From Arthrobacter sp. YN (GTDB lineage Bacteria > Actinomycetota > Actinomycetes > Actinomycetales > Micrococcaceae): 64,000 bases of DNA. The stretch spans positions 2,604,001 through 2,668,000 of the forward strand of contig NZ_CP022436.1 of assembly GCF_002224285.1 (NCBI RefSeq), read 5' to 3'. Below are positions 8,029-15,899 of the stretch, piece after piece; positions within the stretch are counted from its first letter, which is position 1, and each line of letters begins with the position of its first letter. A program made the translations under genes and the position numbers. The notes under the pieces are model-generated. The model ran no database searches and had not been told where the DNA came from. It was given only the letters and a program-made list of their open reading frames with translations.

Positions 8029-10179
8029 ATGACCGACACTGTGAAGAGGCCCGCCATGACCGTACACACGGCCGTGGCGGGTACTCCGGTCCCCACGCCG
8101 CCCACCGGACACGGCGCCCGCCAAGGCGCCCGGCGTCTTTCCGGCCCGGTCCTTGTGGCTGCCTCCGGGATGGTTGCCTTGGTCCTGTTGTCGGCGCTCC
8201 ACCTCACGCAAGGAACGGCCGACGTCGGCCCGTTGCAGTTGCTGGGGCTGGTCACTGGTGGCGGAACTGACCAGGAAACCGCAGTGTTGGTCGCCTCGCG
8301 CATACCGCGGCTTTTCGCCGGCCTGTTGGTCGGCGTCGCGTTGGGGGTGGCCGGTGCGGCACTGCAGTCGGCCACCCGCAACGTTCTTGCTTCCCCGGAC
8401 ACTCTGGCGGTCAACGCCGGAGCCCACTTTGCGATCGTGGCAGTGGCCGCGTTCGGGCTGACGCTGCCGGCGCTGCTGTCCGGTGGTATTGCCTTCATCG
8501 GCGGACTTGCTGCGGCAATGCTGGTTCTGGCGTTGTCCGGTGGGGGAGCGAACGGCAACGGCGGTCCCATCCGTTTGGTGTTGGCCGGCACGGCACTGGC
8601 CCTCGGCCTGCATTCGGCCACCAGCGCGCTGTTGCTGTTGTTCAGCCAGGAAACCACCGGACTCTACGCCTGGGGGCAGGGCAGCCTTGCCCAGTCACGC
8701 ACCGATGAACTGATCCAGTTCACACCGGTCATTCTTCTGGGCATTGCAGGCTTGTTCCTCCTCGCCCGCAGGATGGATTTACTCGGCCTGGGCGACGACG
8801 CCTCCCGGCTGGCAGGTGCGGATCCGCGTCTGGCCCGGGTTGGCGCCGTCGTACTTGCCGTCGTCCTGTCCGCATCGGCGGTAACCATCGCCGGGCCGAT
8901 TGGGTTCGTGGGCCTGTGCGCCCCGGCAATTGTTCGGCTGCTGGCCTCCCGGCTCCGCGGCCTTGGCCGGCACCGGGCGTTGCTGCCCATCTCCGGTTTG
9001 GCCGGTGCAGTGGTGGTCATCGGAGCCGACGTTCTTGTCCGTGGCCTCTTCGGCGCCCAAGCCGGCGTCGAAGTCCCTACCGGTGCAGTCACCACGGTCT
9101 TCGGCGCCGTCTTCCTGGTGGTCCTGGCCATGCGGATGTCCGACGCCGGGTTGAGCGTTGCAGGCGACGCGTTGGCGCGGCTACGATCACGCCGGTTCTT
9201 CCTCACAGTGTTGATCGGGCTGCTGGTGGTGCTCACTGGCTTGCTGGTGGCCGGAGCGCTGCTGGGTGATGCGAAACTCCTGCTCGGTGATCTGGTCAAT
9301 TGGCTCACGGGCCAGTCCGGAAACCGTGTCAGTGCCGTGCTGGGTACGCGCATGCCGCGGGTCCTGGCGGCGGTTCTTGCCGGAGCTGCACTGGCTCTTG
9401 CCGGTGCGCTCATCCAGGCAGTCTCCCGGAACTCCCTGGCCGAGCCTGGAATCCTGGGGGTCTCCGGCGGCGGCGGACTGGCAGCAATCATCGTCATCAC
9501 CACCGTCCCGGCTGCCGGCTCGTGGGTGATCACCGGCTCCGCGCTGGGCGGCGCCGCATTGTCGGCGCTGCTGGTCTTCGGCCTCGCCTTCCGCGGAGGA
9601 CTGCAACAGAACCGCCTGGTGTTGATAGGCATCGGTGTCTCCGCAGGATTGGCCGCGATGATTACCGTCCTCCTGGTGAGTACGGACCCGTTCAACCAGA
9701 CGAAGGCGCTGACGTGGTTGTCCGGCTCCACGTATGGCCGCAATTTCGCGTCGGTCCTGCCGCCGCTCCTTGCTTTACTGGTCTCGATACCTGTGCTGGC
9801 TGGAATGCGGCGGGACCTGGACCTCATTGCGGTGGATGATGATTCTCCCCGCGTGCTGGGCATTGGGCTGTCCGGATCACGCCTGCTCCTGCTCTCAATC
9901 GCGGTGCTCTTGACGGCGGGTGCCGTTTCATCGGTGGGCGTGATCGCGTTCGTCGGCCTGGTGGCCCCCCACGCTGCCCGTACTTTGGTGGGGGCGCGGC
10001 ACTCCCGCGTCCTTCCGGTGGCCGCCCTCATTGGGGCCGGCACTGTGGTCTTCGCAGACGTGATTGGCAGGACTGTCATCGCTCCCGCGCAGATTCCCGC
10101 GGGCATCATGACGGCTCTGGTGGGAGCACCGTACTTCGTTTATCTGTTGTGGCGCTCCCGGGTAGACCGCAACGTCTGA
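8029..10179 (+). CDS. fused FecCD-family iron-siderophore ABC permease
   Basis: A 716-residue integral membrane protein made of two complete FecCD permease domains in tandem (about residues 40-365 and 385-712), about 20 predicted helices in all. Each half repeats the family blocks: RIPRLFAGLLVGVALGVAGAALQ and, in the second half, RMPRVLAAVLAGAALALAGALIQ; then GPIGFVGLCAPAIVR and its counterpart GVIAFVGLVAPHAAR, the cytoplasmic loop contacting the ATPase. This is the FhuB arrangement and explains why the operon has only one permease gene. It starts 9 bases after the lipoprotein gene. No transport specificity can be assigned. Confidence 0.9.
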   Translation: MTDTVKRPAMTVHTAVAGTPVPTPPTGHGARQGARRLSGPVLVAASGMVALVLLSALHLTQGTADVGPLQLLGLVTGGGTDQETAVLVASRIPRLFAGLLVGVALGVAGAALQSATRNVLASPDTLAVNAGAHFAIVAVAAFGLTLPALLSGGIAFIGGLAAAMLVLALSGGGANGNGGPIRLVLAGTALALGLHSATSALLLLFSQETTGLYAWGQGSLAQSRTDELIQFTPVILLGIAGLFLLARRMDLLGLGDDASRLAGADPRLARVGAVVLAVVLSASAVTIAGPIGFVGLCAPAIVRLLASRLRGLGRHRALLPISGLAGAVVVIGADVLVRGLFGAQAGVEVPTGAVTTVFGAVFLVVLAMRMSDAGLSVAGDALARLRSRRFFLTVLIGLLVVLTGLLVAGALLGDAKLLLGDLVNWLTGQSGNRVSAVLGTRMPRVLAAVLAGAALALAGALIQAVSRNSLAEPGILGVSGGGGLAAIIVITTVPAAGSWVITGSALGGAALSALLVFGLAFRGGLQQNRLVLIGIGVSAGLAAMITVLLVSTDPFNQTKALTWLSGSTYGRNFASVLPPLLALLVSIPVLAGMRRDLDLIAVDDDSPRVLGIGLSGSRLLLLSIAVLLTAGAVSSVGVIAFVGLVAPHAARTLVGARHSRVLPVAALIGAGTVVFADVIGRTVIAPAQIPAGIMTALVGAPYFVYLLWRSRVDRNV

Positions 10180-10233
10180 CCTCCCGCTTCATGACCTCCC
10201 GGACAGCGGCCTCCAGCACATAGGATCGACAGT

Positions 10234-10629
10234 ATGGCCGGTACCGTGGACGTTCTTGGCCCCATTCTGGAAATGATGACCTGGGTGGGGTTCGTCCCGG
10301 GTGTGCCGTTGCTGATCAGTGCCTGGATCATCGCCAAGCGCCGATGCGTTTGGGTGACCGCGGACGGTGAACGCTTTGCCGCGGGCGGATTCATGGGCCT
10401 CCACTGGGTTGACCAGTCAGATGAGGAACGCAAAGTCCTGTTGGACGTCCCTGCCGGCGCCGGAGGCTATGAGCCCCGGGCGGTGGTGGTCCACTACGAC
10501 GTCTGCCATCCTTCGCGATGCTCGCTTGAACCACCACGGCACGACCATACAGTGCTGATTGTCGGTTGGATCCTCACTGGAGTCGGCATCCTGAGCACGC
10601 TTGGTGGATTTGCCCTCCTGGTGCTTTAA
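10234..10629 (+). CDS. hypothetical membrane protein, two helices
   Basis: A 131-residue protein of unknown function. One hydrophobic helix lies near the N-terminus (about 10-32, VGFVPGVPLLISAWIIA) and a second at the C-terminus (about 108-131, LIVGWILTGVGILSTLGGFALLVL). Between them is a soluble domain of about 75 residues with HYDVCHPSRC. This suggests a hairpin anchored at both ends; the side on which the loop lies is not clear. AGGA lies about 8 bases before the ATG. It is downstream of the iron operon with a 54-base gap and is probably separate. Confidence 0.65.
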   Translation: MAGTVDVLGPILEMMTWVGFVPGVPLLISAWIIAKRRCVWVTADGERFAAGGFMGLHWVDQSDEERKVLLDVPAGAGGYEPRAVVVHYDVCHPSRCSLEPPRHDHTVLIVGWILTGVGILSTLGGFALLVL

Positions 10630-10701
10630 TCCTAGACCCCTTGAATGGCTCTCCGCTCCGGGGCTAGCATGTCCCGCACGGTAGATCCGAGGAGGCAGCC
10701 C

Positions 10702-11337
10702 ATGAGCGAGTCAACCGTAAGCGGGCCATCGGCAACCCTGATGGTGGACCTGATCATCTCCCTGGACGGCTACGCCTCCGCAGAGGGGTGGCCTGGCTGG
10801 TGGGGCCTTGAGGGCCCTGAGTACTTGGCCTGGCTTGAGGAGGAAGGCAAGAAGGACCTCACCATGCTGATGGGCGCCAACACGTATCGGGTGATGTCCA
10901 GCATGTCCGAGCAGGCGTCGGGGGATGGATCCGGGTTTTCCGAGGAGGAAGGCGCCAGCTTGTCAGGTCTGGCGGCCATGCCCAAAGTCATCTTCTCCTC
11001 CACCCTCACAGAACCCTTGGCCTGGCCCAATTCGGAGTTGGTGTCCGGCGATGCCGTTGAAGCAGTGAGGGAAATGAAGCGGACGCGCACGGGCACGTTG
11101 AGCACCCTCGGCAGCCTCAGTCTGTGCCGGTCATTGCTGACGGCCGGTTTGGTGGACAGGTATCGGCTGGTGGTTTTTCCCGTCATCACCGGCAAGACCG
11201 GGCAGGAACGGATTTACGATGGCTACCCGGACGTGGCACTTGAGATGGTGGACAGCCGGACCTTTGATGGGAGGTCCCAACTGCTGGAGTACATCCCGAG
11301 GGTTATCGACGGACCTCCGGGAAGCCGGCAGCCATGA
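10702..11337 (+). CDS. dihydrofolate reductase-fold (RibD C-terminal-like) family protein
   Basis: A 211-residue protein of the YyaP/RibD_C reductase fold. Diagnostic segments are the opening LMVDLIISLDGYAS, the MGANTYRVM helix, KVIFSSTL, and the closing LTAGLVDRYRLVVFPVITGKTG. Members bind NAD(P)H; substrates are mostly unknown, and true folate reduction is not implied. GAGG AGG at 10689-10694 lies 7 bases before this ATG, a clear reason to reject the upstream in-frame ATG at 10645. The 3' end overlaps the next gene by ATGA, so the two are translationally coupled. Confidence 0.82.
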   Translation: MSESTVSGPSATLMVDLIISLDGYASAEGWPGWWGLEGPEYLAWLEEEGKKDLTMLMGANTYRVMSSMSEQASGDGSGFSEEEGASLSGLAAMPKVIFSSTLTEPLAWPNSELVSGDAVEAVREMKRTRTGTLSTLGSLSLCRSLLTAGLVDRYRLVVFPVITGKTGQERIYDGYPDVALEMVDSRTFDGRSQLLEYIPRVIDGPPGSRQP

Positions 11338-11978
11338 GCCGGGCACTGGAAACGATCGTCCAGCAAGTGCATCTGCCCGCTGGAATGGCTGGACCGGACA
11401 AGCTCAGCTTCGACGTACGCTGCTTCGTGCTCCCCATCGCTGAAGGAATTGTCCTGATCGATACGGGCCTGGCCGGCAGTATCGTCGAGATCGAACTGGC
11501 GCTGGACCGGGTTGGCGCGGGCTGGAGTGACGTCTCGGACGTCGTGCTTACGCATTCGCATCCGGATCACGTTGGCGGTTTGGACGACGTCCTGTCCAGG
11601 ACGACGGGAGTTGCGGTGTGGGCCGGCGACGGCGAGTCCGACGCCGTGGTCCCGGGCGGACTGTTGCAGCCAGCCTCTGATGGCCAGCAGATCCGCGGGT
11701 TGCGGGTTATCCGGACACCCGGGCATACCGAGGGCCACCTCAGTTTGATGTTGGAAGATGAGGGCTTGATGTTCGTGGGCGACACCGTGGGTGTCATGGA
11801 CGGGACCATGGTGCGACCACCCGCCCCATTCACGGCTGACCCAGCGGAGGCCGAACGTTCGCTCTGGAAGATCGCCGACATGTCTCCGGACAGGATGGTG
11901 TTCTCCCACGGTGCCGAACTCCGGGATGCGGGCTCCCGGCTGCTCGCTCTGCTCGAGGAGCCCTCAGTCGCTCCGTAG
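11334..11978 (+). CDS. MBL-fold metallo-hydrolase
   Basis: A 214-residue metallo-beta-lactamase-fold hydrolase. The metal-binding signature HSHPDHVGG lies near residue 77. Further ligands are the histidine of TPGHTEGHLSLML (about 130), the aspartate of MFVGDTVGV (about 150), and the late histidine in MVFSHGAEL. This pattern fits glyoxalase II-like or lactonase-like enzymes; the substrate is not predictable. It overlaps the upstream DHFR-fold gene by four bases (ATGA), implying coexpression. Confidence 0.85.
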   Translation: MSRALETIVQQVHLPAGMAGPDKLSFDVRCFVLPIAEGIVLIDTGLAGSIVEIELALDRVGAGWSDVSDVVLTHSHPDHVGGLDDVLSRTTGVAVWAGDGESDAVVPGGLLQPASDGQQIRGLRVIRTPGHTEGHLSLMLEDEGLMFVGDTVGVMDGTMVRPPAPFTADPAEAERSLWKIADMSPDRMVFSHGAELRDAGSRLLALLEEPSVAP

Positions 11979-12010
11979 CGGCTGGGGGCTTCGTTGGGGA
12001 AACAGGATTT

Positions 12011-12439
12011 TCACCGTGGTTGCTGGACCCGATTGTCAAAGAAGGGCGCCAGGCAGTCCGCGTAGTGGCTCATTGCTTCGGAAAAGGTGAGGAGCCGGAT
12101 GGTCTCCGGCTGGGCAGTTTCCGTTGCGTCGGCGTGCGCTTCATCAACAAGGCACAGCAGCGGTTCTGCGCTGAAGCCGTTCGCGGTCAAAGTGGCAATT
12201 CCCCAAGGATGGTCGGGATCGGCTACTGAGATGCCTGCTGCGTCAAAGGTATCCCTGAGGACATTGCCCGTCACGGTCCGCCATGACTGAAGGTACGGCG
12301 GCCTCAGTTGTTCAATAAGATCCTCATCCTTGGCCGCATAGGCTGAGCCCAGTGCTGTGGTGAGGCCGTCCCACTCCTGGGCGTCGCGGACCATGAGGTG
12401 CGCGGCCCGCAGGTGGGCAAGTGTTTCGTCCAACGTCAT
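12011..12439 (-). CDS. hypothetical protein
   Basis: A 142-residue soluble, acidic protein I do not recognise. It starts MTLDETLAHLRAAHLMVRDAQEW and ends with a His/Tyr-containing helix (SEAMSHYADCLAPFFDNRV). No signal peptide, metal motif or membrane helix is evident. The ATG at 12439 has GGGGA 5 bases upstream, favoured over an in-frame extension to 12565 whose added residues look non-coding. It faces away from the PNPOx-like stress protein, with which it shares a 233-base intergenic region. Confidence 0.55.
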   Translation of the reverse strand: MTLDETLAHLRAAHLMVRDAQEWDGLTTALGSAYAAKDEDLIEQLRPPYLQSWRTVTGNVLRDTFDAAGISVADPDHPWGIATLTANGFSAEPLLCLVDEAHADATETAQPETIRLLTFSEAMSHYADCLAPFFDNRVQQPR

Positions 12440-12672
12440 GGCAGTCCCCAAACTTCCCGTCGTTTGCGTGCCCCGTGGAGGCATGCCTGACCGCCGTCGG
12501 CCGTCATCATCAAAGAGAACGGACAACAGGCCGCCATGATTCCCGGCAGGCCACGTCCTGTGCATTCCTGGCCTTTTACCGACATTCCTTGGCCGCCTAG
12601 TAAATCAGTAGTCTTACTATTAGGCTGACCGTTTGGGGACAGTCCCCGGCACGGAAAAGAGCGAGGCGAGGA
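12440..12672. promoter_or_regulatory. divergent intergenic control region with inverted motifs
   Basis: This gene-free stretch separates the hypothetical gene from the PNPOx-like gene. GTTTGGGGAC occurs once on each strand, at 12631-12640 (plus) and at 12444-12453 (minus), in both cases pointing into the gene read from that strand. The plus copy is part of a perfect 6-bp inverted repeat, GGGGAC and GTCCCC around one base (12635-12647). A second inverted repeat, TAGTAA/TTACTA, spans 12598-12619. These are candidate operators for the divergent pair; no regulator is assigned. Confidence 0.4.
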
Positions 12673-13155
12673 ATGACTGAAGAGCAGGACATCAAGAAGG
12701 TCACGGACATCATCAACGACTCCAGGATCGGAATGTTGACCACCATCAACCAAGACGGCGCACTGGTCAGCCGTCCGCTCGCCGTTCAGGACGTCAAGGA
12801 CGACGGCGACATGTGGTTCTTTGCGGGACTGGACACCTCGCAGGTGGCGCATGTCCGGCAGGATGCCCGGGTAAATGTGTCCTTCGGCAAAAACACGGAG
12901 TGGGTGTCGGTGGCCGGTACCGCCGAAGTTGTCACGGATCGCCAGAAAATCCGCGATCTGTGGAACCAAGTGGTGGAAGCCTGGTACCCGGATGGGCCGG
13001 ACACTCCGGAGGTTTGCCTGCTGCACGTCGATTCGGACTCGGCAGAATACTGGACCAGCCCGGGTGGAACAGCCGCCACGGTACTTCAGTGGGTCAAGTC
13101 CAAGGTCACCAACTCCCGGTTCAGCGTGGGCGAGAGTGGGACAGTGGAACTCTGA
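12673..13155 (+). CDS. pyridoxamine 5'-phosphate oxidase-family (general stress protein 26-like) protein
   Basis: A 160-residue split-barrel flavin-binding protein. The order of blocks (SRIGMLTTINQDGALVSRPL, DMWFFAGLDTSQVAHVRQDARVNVSF, WVSVAGTAEVV, then a Trp-rich segment WNQVVEAWYPDGP) is that of the B. subtilis YdaG/GS26 group, which binds FMN or F420-like flavins and is stress-induced. True PNPOx activity is unlikely. GAGGA abuts the ATG. The gene lies 6 bases upstream of a DksA/TraR-type gene and is probably cotranscribed with it. Confidence 0.82.
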   Translation: MTEEQDIKKVTDIINDSRIGMLTTINQDGALVSRPLAVQDVKDDGDMWFFAGLDTSQVAHVRQDARVNVSFGKNTEWVSVAGTAEVVTDRQKIRDLWNQVVEAWYPDGPDTPEVCLLHVDSDSAEYWTSPGGTAATVLQWVKSKVTNSRFSVGESGTVEL

Positions 13156-13161
13156 ACAGCC

Positions 13162-13518
13162 GTGGAGGACGCAGAACGGTTCAGGGTCCTCCTTGAGGAG
13201 GAGCGGGACCACAAAGTGAAGCTGGTGAAGGCGCTGCGCAGCGACATCACCTCTGTGAGCCTTGCACGGCAGGACTCCAACGTGGACGACGAACATGATC
13301 CCGAGGGCAGCACCATAGCGTTCGAGCTTTCGCAGGCCGAAGCCCTCCTGGAACAAAGCCGCGCCGGCCTGGAGGAGATCAACGCTGCCCTGGAACGCAT
13401 TGCCGAGGGCAGCTACGGAAGGTGCCAGGAGTGCGGGGCGGCCATTCCGGAGGCCAGGCTCGAGGCCCGGCCGTGGACGCCCTTCTGCGTGGAACACGCC
13501 TCCGGCCGGCGACGGTGA
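13162..13518 (+). CDS. TraR/DksA-family zinc-finger regulator
   Basis: A 118-residue DksA/TraR-type protein, expected to bind in the RNA polymerase secondary channel. The N-terminal two thirds form a coiled coil (residues about 1-80, rich in Glu/Leu). The C-terminal finger starts CQECGAAIPEARLEARP. Spacing is Cys-x2-Cys-x17-Cys-x2-His, so the fourth ligand is histidine instead of the usual cysteine. The start is GTG. It follows the PNPOx-like gene by 6 bases, hinting at a stress operon. DNA-independent transcription control is known for the family, but no target is visible here. Confidence 0.82.
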   Translation: MEDAERFRVLLEEERDHKVKLVKALRSDITSVSLARQDSNVDDEHDPEGSTIAFELSQAEALLEQSRAGLEEINAALERIAEGSYGRCQECGAAIPEARLEARPWTPFCVEHASGRRR

Positions 13519-13519
13519 G

Positions 13520-13780
13520 CTACCCGGACATGCCCGGCGAGACGGGAATGAACTCGATGGTTTGCTGGACCTTCTTCCGGGGTCCGCGGTTGAACCCTTT
13601 CGCGTCAAGGTTGTTGCCGGCGCGATAGGCAGCCAGCGCTTCATCGTAAATGTCGTTGAGCCGTTGCCCGGTGAAAACTTCCTGGGTTCCGTCAGTGAAG
13701 AGTACGGACACCGAGGCACCGCCCGGGAAGTGTCTCTTCATCCGGACGAAGCCTTCGGGGTCTTGCTGCAGGGAGATCAA
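13520..13780 (-). CDS. small hypothetical protein
   Basis: An 86-residue protein of unknown function with a strand-rich centre (GGASVSVLFTDGTQEVFTGQ) and a basic segment near residue 65 (FNRGPRKKVQQTIEFIPV). It lies 18 bases downstream of the FAH-family gene on the same strand, so it could be the last gene of the catabolic operon. It converges with the DksA-like gene, stops one base apart. The TTG at 13780 lacks a clear ribosome site; the ATG at 13741, beginning MKRHFPGG after a GAAGG, is an equally good start. Confidence 0.6.
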   Translation of the reverse strand: MISLQQDPEGFVRMKRHFPGGASVSVLFTDGTQEVFTGQRLNDIYDEALAAYRAGNNLDAKGFNRGPRKKVQQTIEFIPVSPGMSG

Positions 13781-13798
13781 AAGTGGACCGCGCTTTCT

Positions 13799-14812
13799 TT
13801 AGTGGTTAGTGACAGTTTCCCGCACTTTCCGGCTGCCGCGGTCTTTGCTGCCTGGCCGGTTGCGGGCAGGCACCCGGGTGACGGCTTCGCGCCGTTCACC
13901 AACGGTGTTGAGAATCGAGCCGATGCCATCCACTGTCATTTCCACGGAATCCCCGGTCTTCAAGGGCGGGGGAGTCTTGGCGCCGTTCCGGCCCCATAGC
14001 TCGGCCAGGCAGCCGCTGCCGCAGGTTCCTGAACCCAGGACATCGCCTGGCCGGACCACGGAGTCCTGGGAGGCGTAGGCCACGAGCTCTGCGAAGGGCC
14101 ACCCCATGTTGGACAGGAGGTCCTGGCCAATGGCCTCGCCGTTGACCTGTACCCCCATGGTGAGCGGGAGGAAACCTTGGGCGTCGTGCAGGTGCTCAAA
14201 CTCATCAGCGGTCACGATCCAGGGCCCCAGGGTATTGGCGAAGTCCTTTCCTTTGCAGGGGCCAAGGCTGACTTTCATCTCCCGCCTTTGAAGGTCGCGC
14301 GCCGACCAATCGTTGAGAATGGTGTAACCGAAGATGTGCTGGTGCGCGTCCGACGCCGACAGGTTCCTGCCTTCACTGCCTGGTACGTGCCCGACGACGG
14401 CTGCGACTTCGGTCTCGAAGTCCAGTTCGCTGCACCCCGCAGGAATGCCGATCACCTCGCCGGTGCCGGTGACCGTATGCGGATTCGTGAAATAGAACGT
14501 CGGCGCTTCGTACCATTCGGCCACCACGCCCGCTACGCCGTCGATGCTCTTGCGAACGCCCTCAACATGTTCCTCGAAGGCTACAAAATCCCTGATGGTG
14601 CCCGGTAGCAGCGGTGCCAACAACTTTACGTCCCGCAAGGCAACAGGACGCACGGTCCGGCGCGTTTCCGCGGCGATGGACAGAGTCTTCTCCAGGCCGG
14701 CTTCCAGCAGGTGCTGGACGGTGCGTCCCTCAGGCAAGGCAAAGCAGTTATCGTCGTCGACGAATCCTTCCCGAGTACCGCCGTCGTGGTTCCAGCGGGC
14801 GATCTTGACCAT
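13799..14812 (-). CDS. fumarylacetoacetate hydrolase (FAH) family protein 1
   Basis: A 337-residue FAH-fold enzyme, acting as hydrolase, hydratase or decarboxylase on acyl-pyruvate or diketo acids from aromatic ring cleavage. Visible blocks: IRDFVAFEEHVEGVRK, the substrate-lid FYFTNPHTVTGTGE, the metal-binding LDFETEVAAVVG (acidic ligands about residue 170), FGYTILNDWSARDLQRREM, and the closing GSGTCGSG motif. AAGGAAG precedes the ATG at 14812; a longer in-frame reading to 14965 overlaps the neighbour and is rejected. The gene starts 10 bases after the amidohydrolase stop in the minus-strand catabolic operon. It is the larger of two FAH paralogues here, suggesting two different steps. Confidence 0.85.
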   Translation of the reverse strand: MVKIARWNHDGGTREGFVDDDNCFALPEGRTVQHLLEAGLEKTLSIAAETRRTVRPVALRDVKLLAPLLPGTIRDFVAFEEHVEGVRKSIDGVAGVVAEWYEAPTFYFTNPHTVTGTGEVIGIPAGCSELDFETEVAAVVGHVPGSEGRNLSASDAHQHIFGYTILNDWSARDLQRREMKVSLGPCKGKDFANTLGPWIVTADEFEHLHDAQGFLPLTMGVQVNGEAIGQDLLSNMGWPFAELVAYASQDSVVRPGDVLGSGTCGSGCLAELWGRNGAKTPPPLKTGDSVEMTVDGIGSILNTVGERREAVTRVPARNRPGSKDRGSRKVRETVTNH

Positions 14813-14822
14813 GGTTTCTTCC

Positions 14823-15899
14823 TTAGGCGGTGGGGCGGGCGGTGAGGGCTGCCGCGGAGGTGATACCGAGCCGGGCGGCGTTGCCGGCAAGAATGCGGGA
14901 GGCGTCGGCGTCAGAGAGCCCGGCAGCATGAACCTCATCAACAGGGTGGTCCGAGCCCATGTCAAAGGGGTAGTCAGAGCCGAGCATCACTTGGGAAGGC
15001 CCGGCTGCTTCGATGAGCGCCGTGAGTTCGCGGGGATTATGGACCAGCGAATCGAAGAAAATCCGCTGAAGATAGGACGACGGCGGTTTGGCGCACCGCC
15101 GCGCTTCGGGCCGGACCTTCCAGGCATGGTCCGAACGGCCGATCGTGGTGGGAAGGTAACCCCCACCATGGGCGGCGAGGACCTGCAGCTCCGGGTAGCG
15201 GTCCAGGACCCCGCTGAAGATGAGGTGGGACAGGGCCACGGCGTTCTCGGCGGGCTGGGACACGGTGTTGGCAAGGTAGAACCGGTCAAGACGTTCGTCC
15301 AGGGAACAACCGAACGGATGCAGGAAAACCAGGGCGCCCAGTTCTTCCGCCCGGCTCCAGAAGGGTTCCAACCGGGGATCGGACAGCTCTATGGTGGTGC
15401 GCTCCGCATCGCCGGGCGTACCGGCGAACGATCCGATCTCCACACCCTGCAGGCCGCACTCCCCAACGGCGTGCTCCAGCGCTTCGACCATGAGATGGGG
15501 ATGCTGCAATGGAACCAGTCCGAGTCCGTTCAACCGGTCCGGCGCCCTGTCGACGAGCTCACGAACTGCCTCATTTGCCTGCTTGGCCAACGTCATTGCG
15601 AGCTCCGCACCGGCAAAATAATAGAAATGCGACGGCGACGGGGAGACCAGTTGGACATCCACGCCTTGGGCGTCCATGTCTGCCAGGCGTCGGTCGAGGT
15701 CAGTGAGCTGTTGCCACCGCTCCTTGATCATGGCGCCCGAGGTGGCCATGGATTCAGGCCCGTTCCTCAGGACTTCCAAGTCCTGGAGCGCCGCAAATCC
15801 GTCCGGGTCACCTTCCGCCACTGCTTGCTGGAGGGCCGGAATGAGGACGTGCGCGTGGACATCGATGACGGGTTGGTGGTCTGTAGCAAGGGTGTTCAC
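14823..15899 (-). CDS. ACMSD-like amidohydrolase (decarboxylase) family protein
   Basis: A 358-residue amidohydrolase-superfamily protein of the group containing 2-amino-3-carboxymuconate-6-semialdehyde decarboxylase, gamma-resorcylate decarboxylase and LigW. Metal ligands appear as VIDVHAHVL near residue 12 (His-x-His), VFLHPFG (about 187), AAHGGG (about 235) and GSDYPFDMG (about 305). The enzyme probably removes a carboxyl group from a ring or a ring-cleavage product; the substrate is unknown. The GTG start at 15899 overlaps the monooxygenase stop as GTGA, implying translational coupling in the catabolic operon. Confidence 0.85.
   Translation of the reverse strand: MNTLATDHQPVIDVHAHVLIPALQQAVAEGDPDGFAALQDLEVLRNGPESMATSGAMIKERWQQLTDLDRRLADMDAQGVDVQLVSPSPSHFYYFAGAELAMTLAKQANEAVRELVDRAPDRLNGLGLVPLQHPHLMVEALEHAVGECGLQGVEIGSFAGTPGDAERTTIELSDPRLEPFWSRAEELGALVFLHPFGCSLDERLDRFYLANTVSQPAENAVALSHLIFSGVLDRYPELQVLAAHGGGYLPTTIGRSDHAWKVRPEARRCAKPPSSYLQRIFFDSLVHNPRELTALIEAAGPSQVMLGSDYPFDMGSDHPVDEVHAAGLSDADASRILAGNAARLGITSAAALTARPTA

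Noticed and set aside
7012..8613. 533-codon minus-strand frame across the iron-uptake genes
   Set aside because: It is opposite the binding protein and permease, both with clear motifs; the reverse translation is low-complexity.
8664..10109. 481-codon minus-strand frame opposite the permease
   Set aside because: Arg/Pro/Ser/Thr-rich shadow of a transmembrane gene with no start signal.
12436..13719. 427-codon minus-strand frame crossing the PNPOx-like and DksA-like genes
   Set aside because: It would cover two well-supported plus-strand genes and shows no domain.
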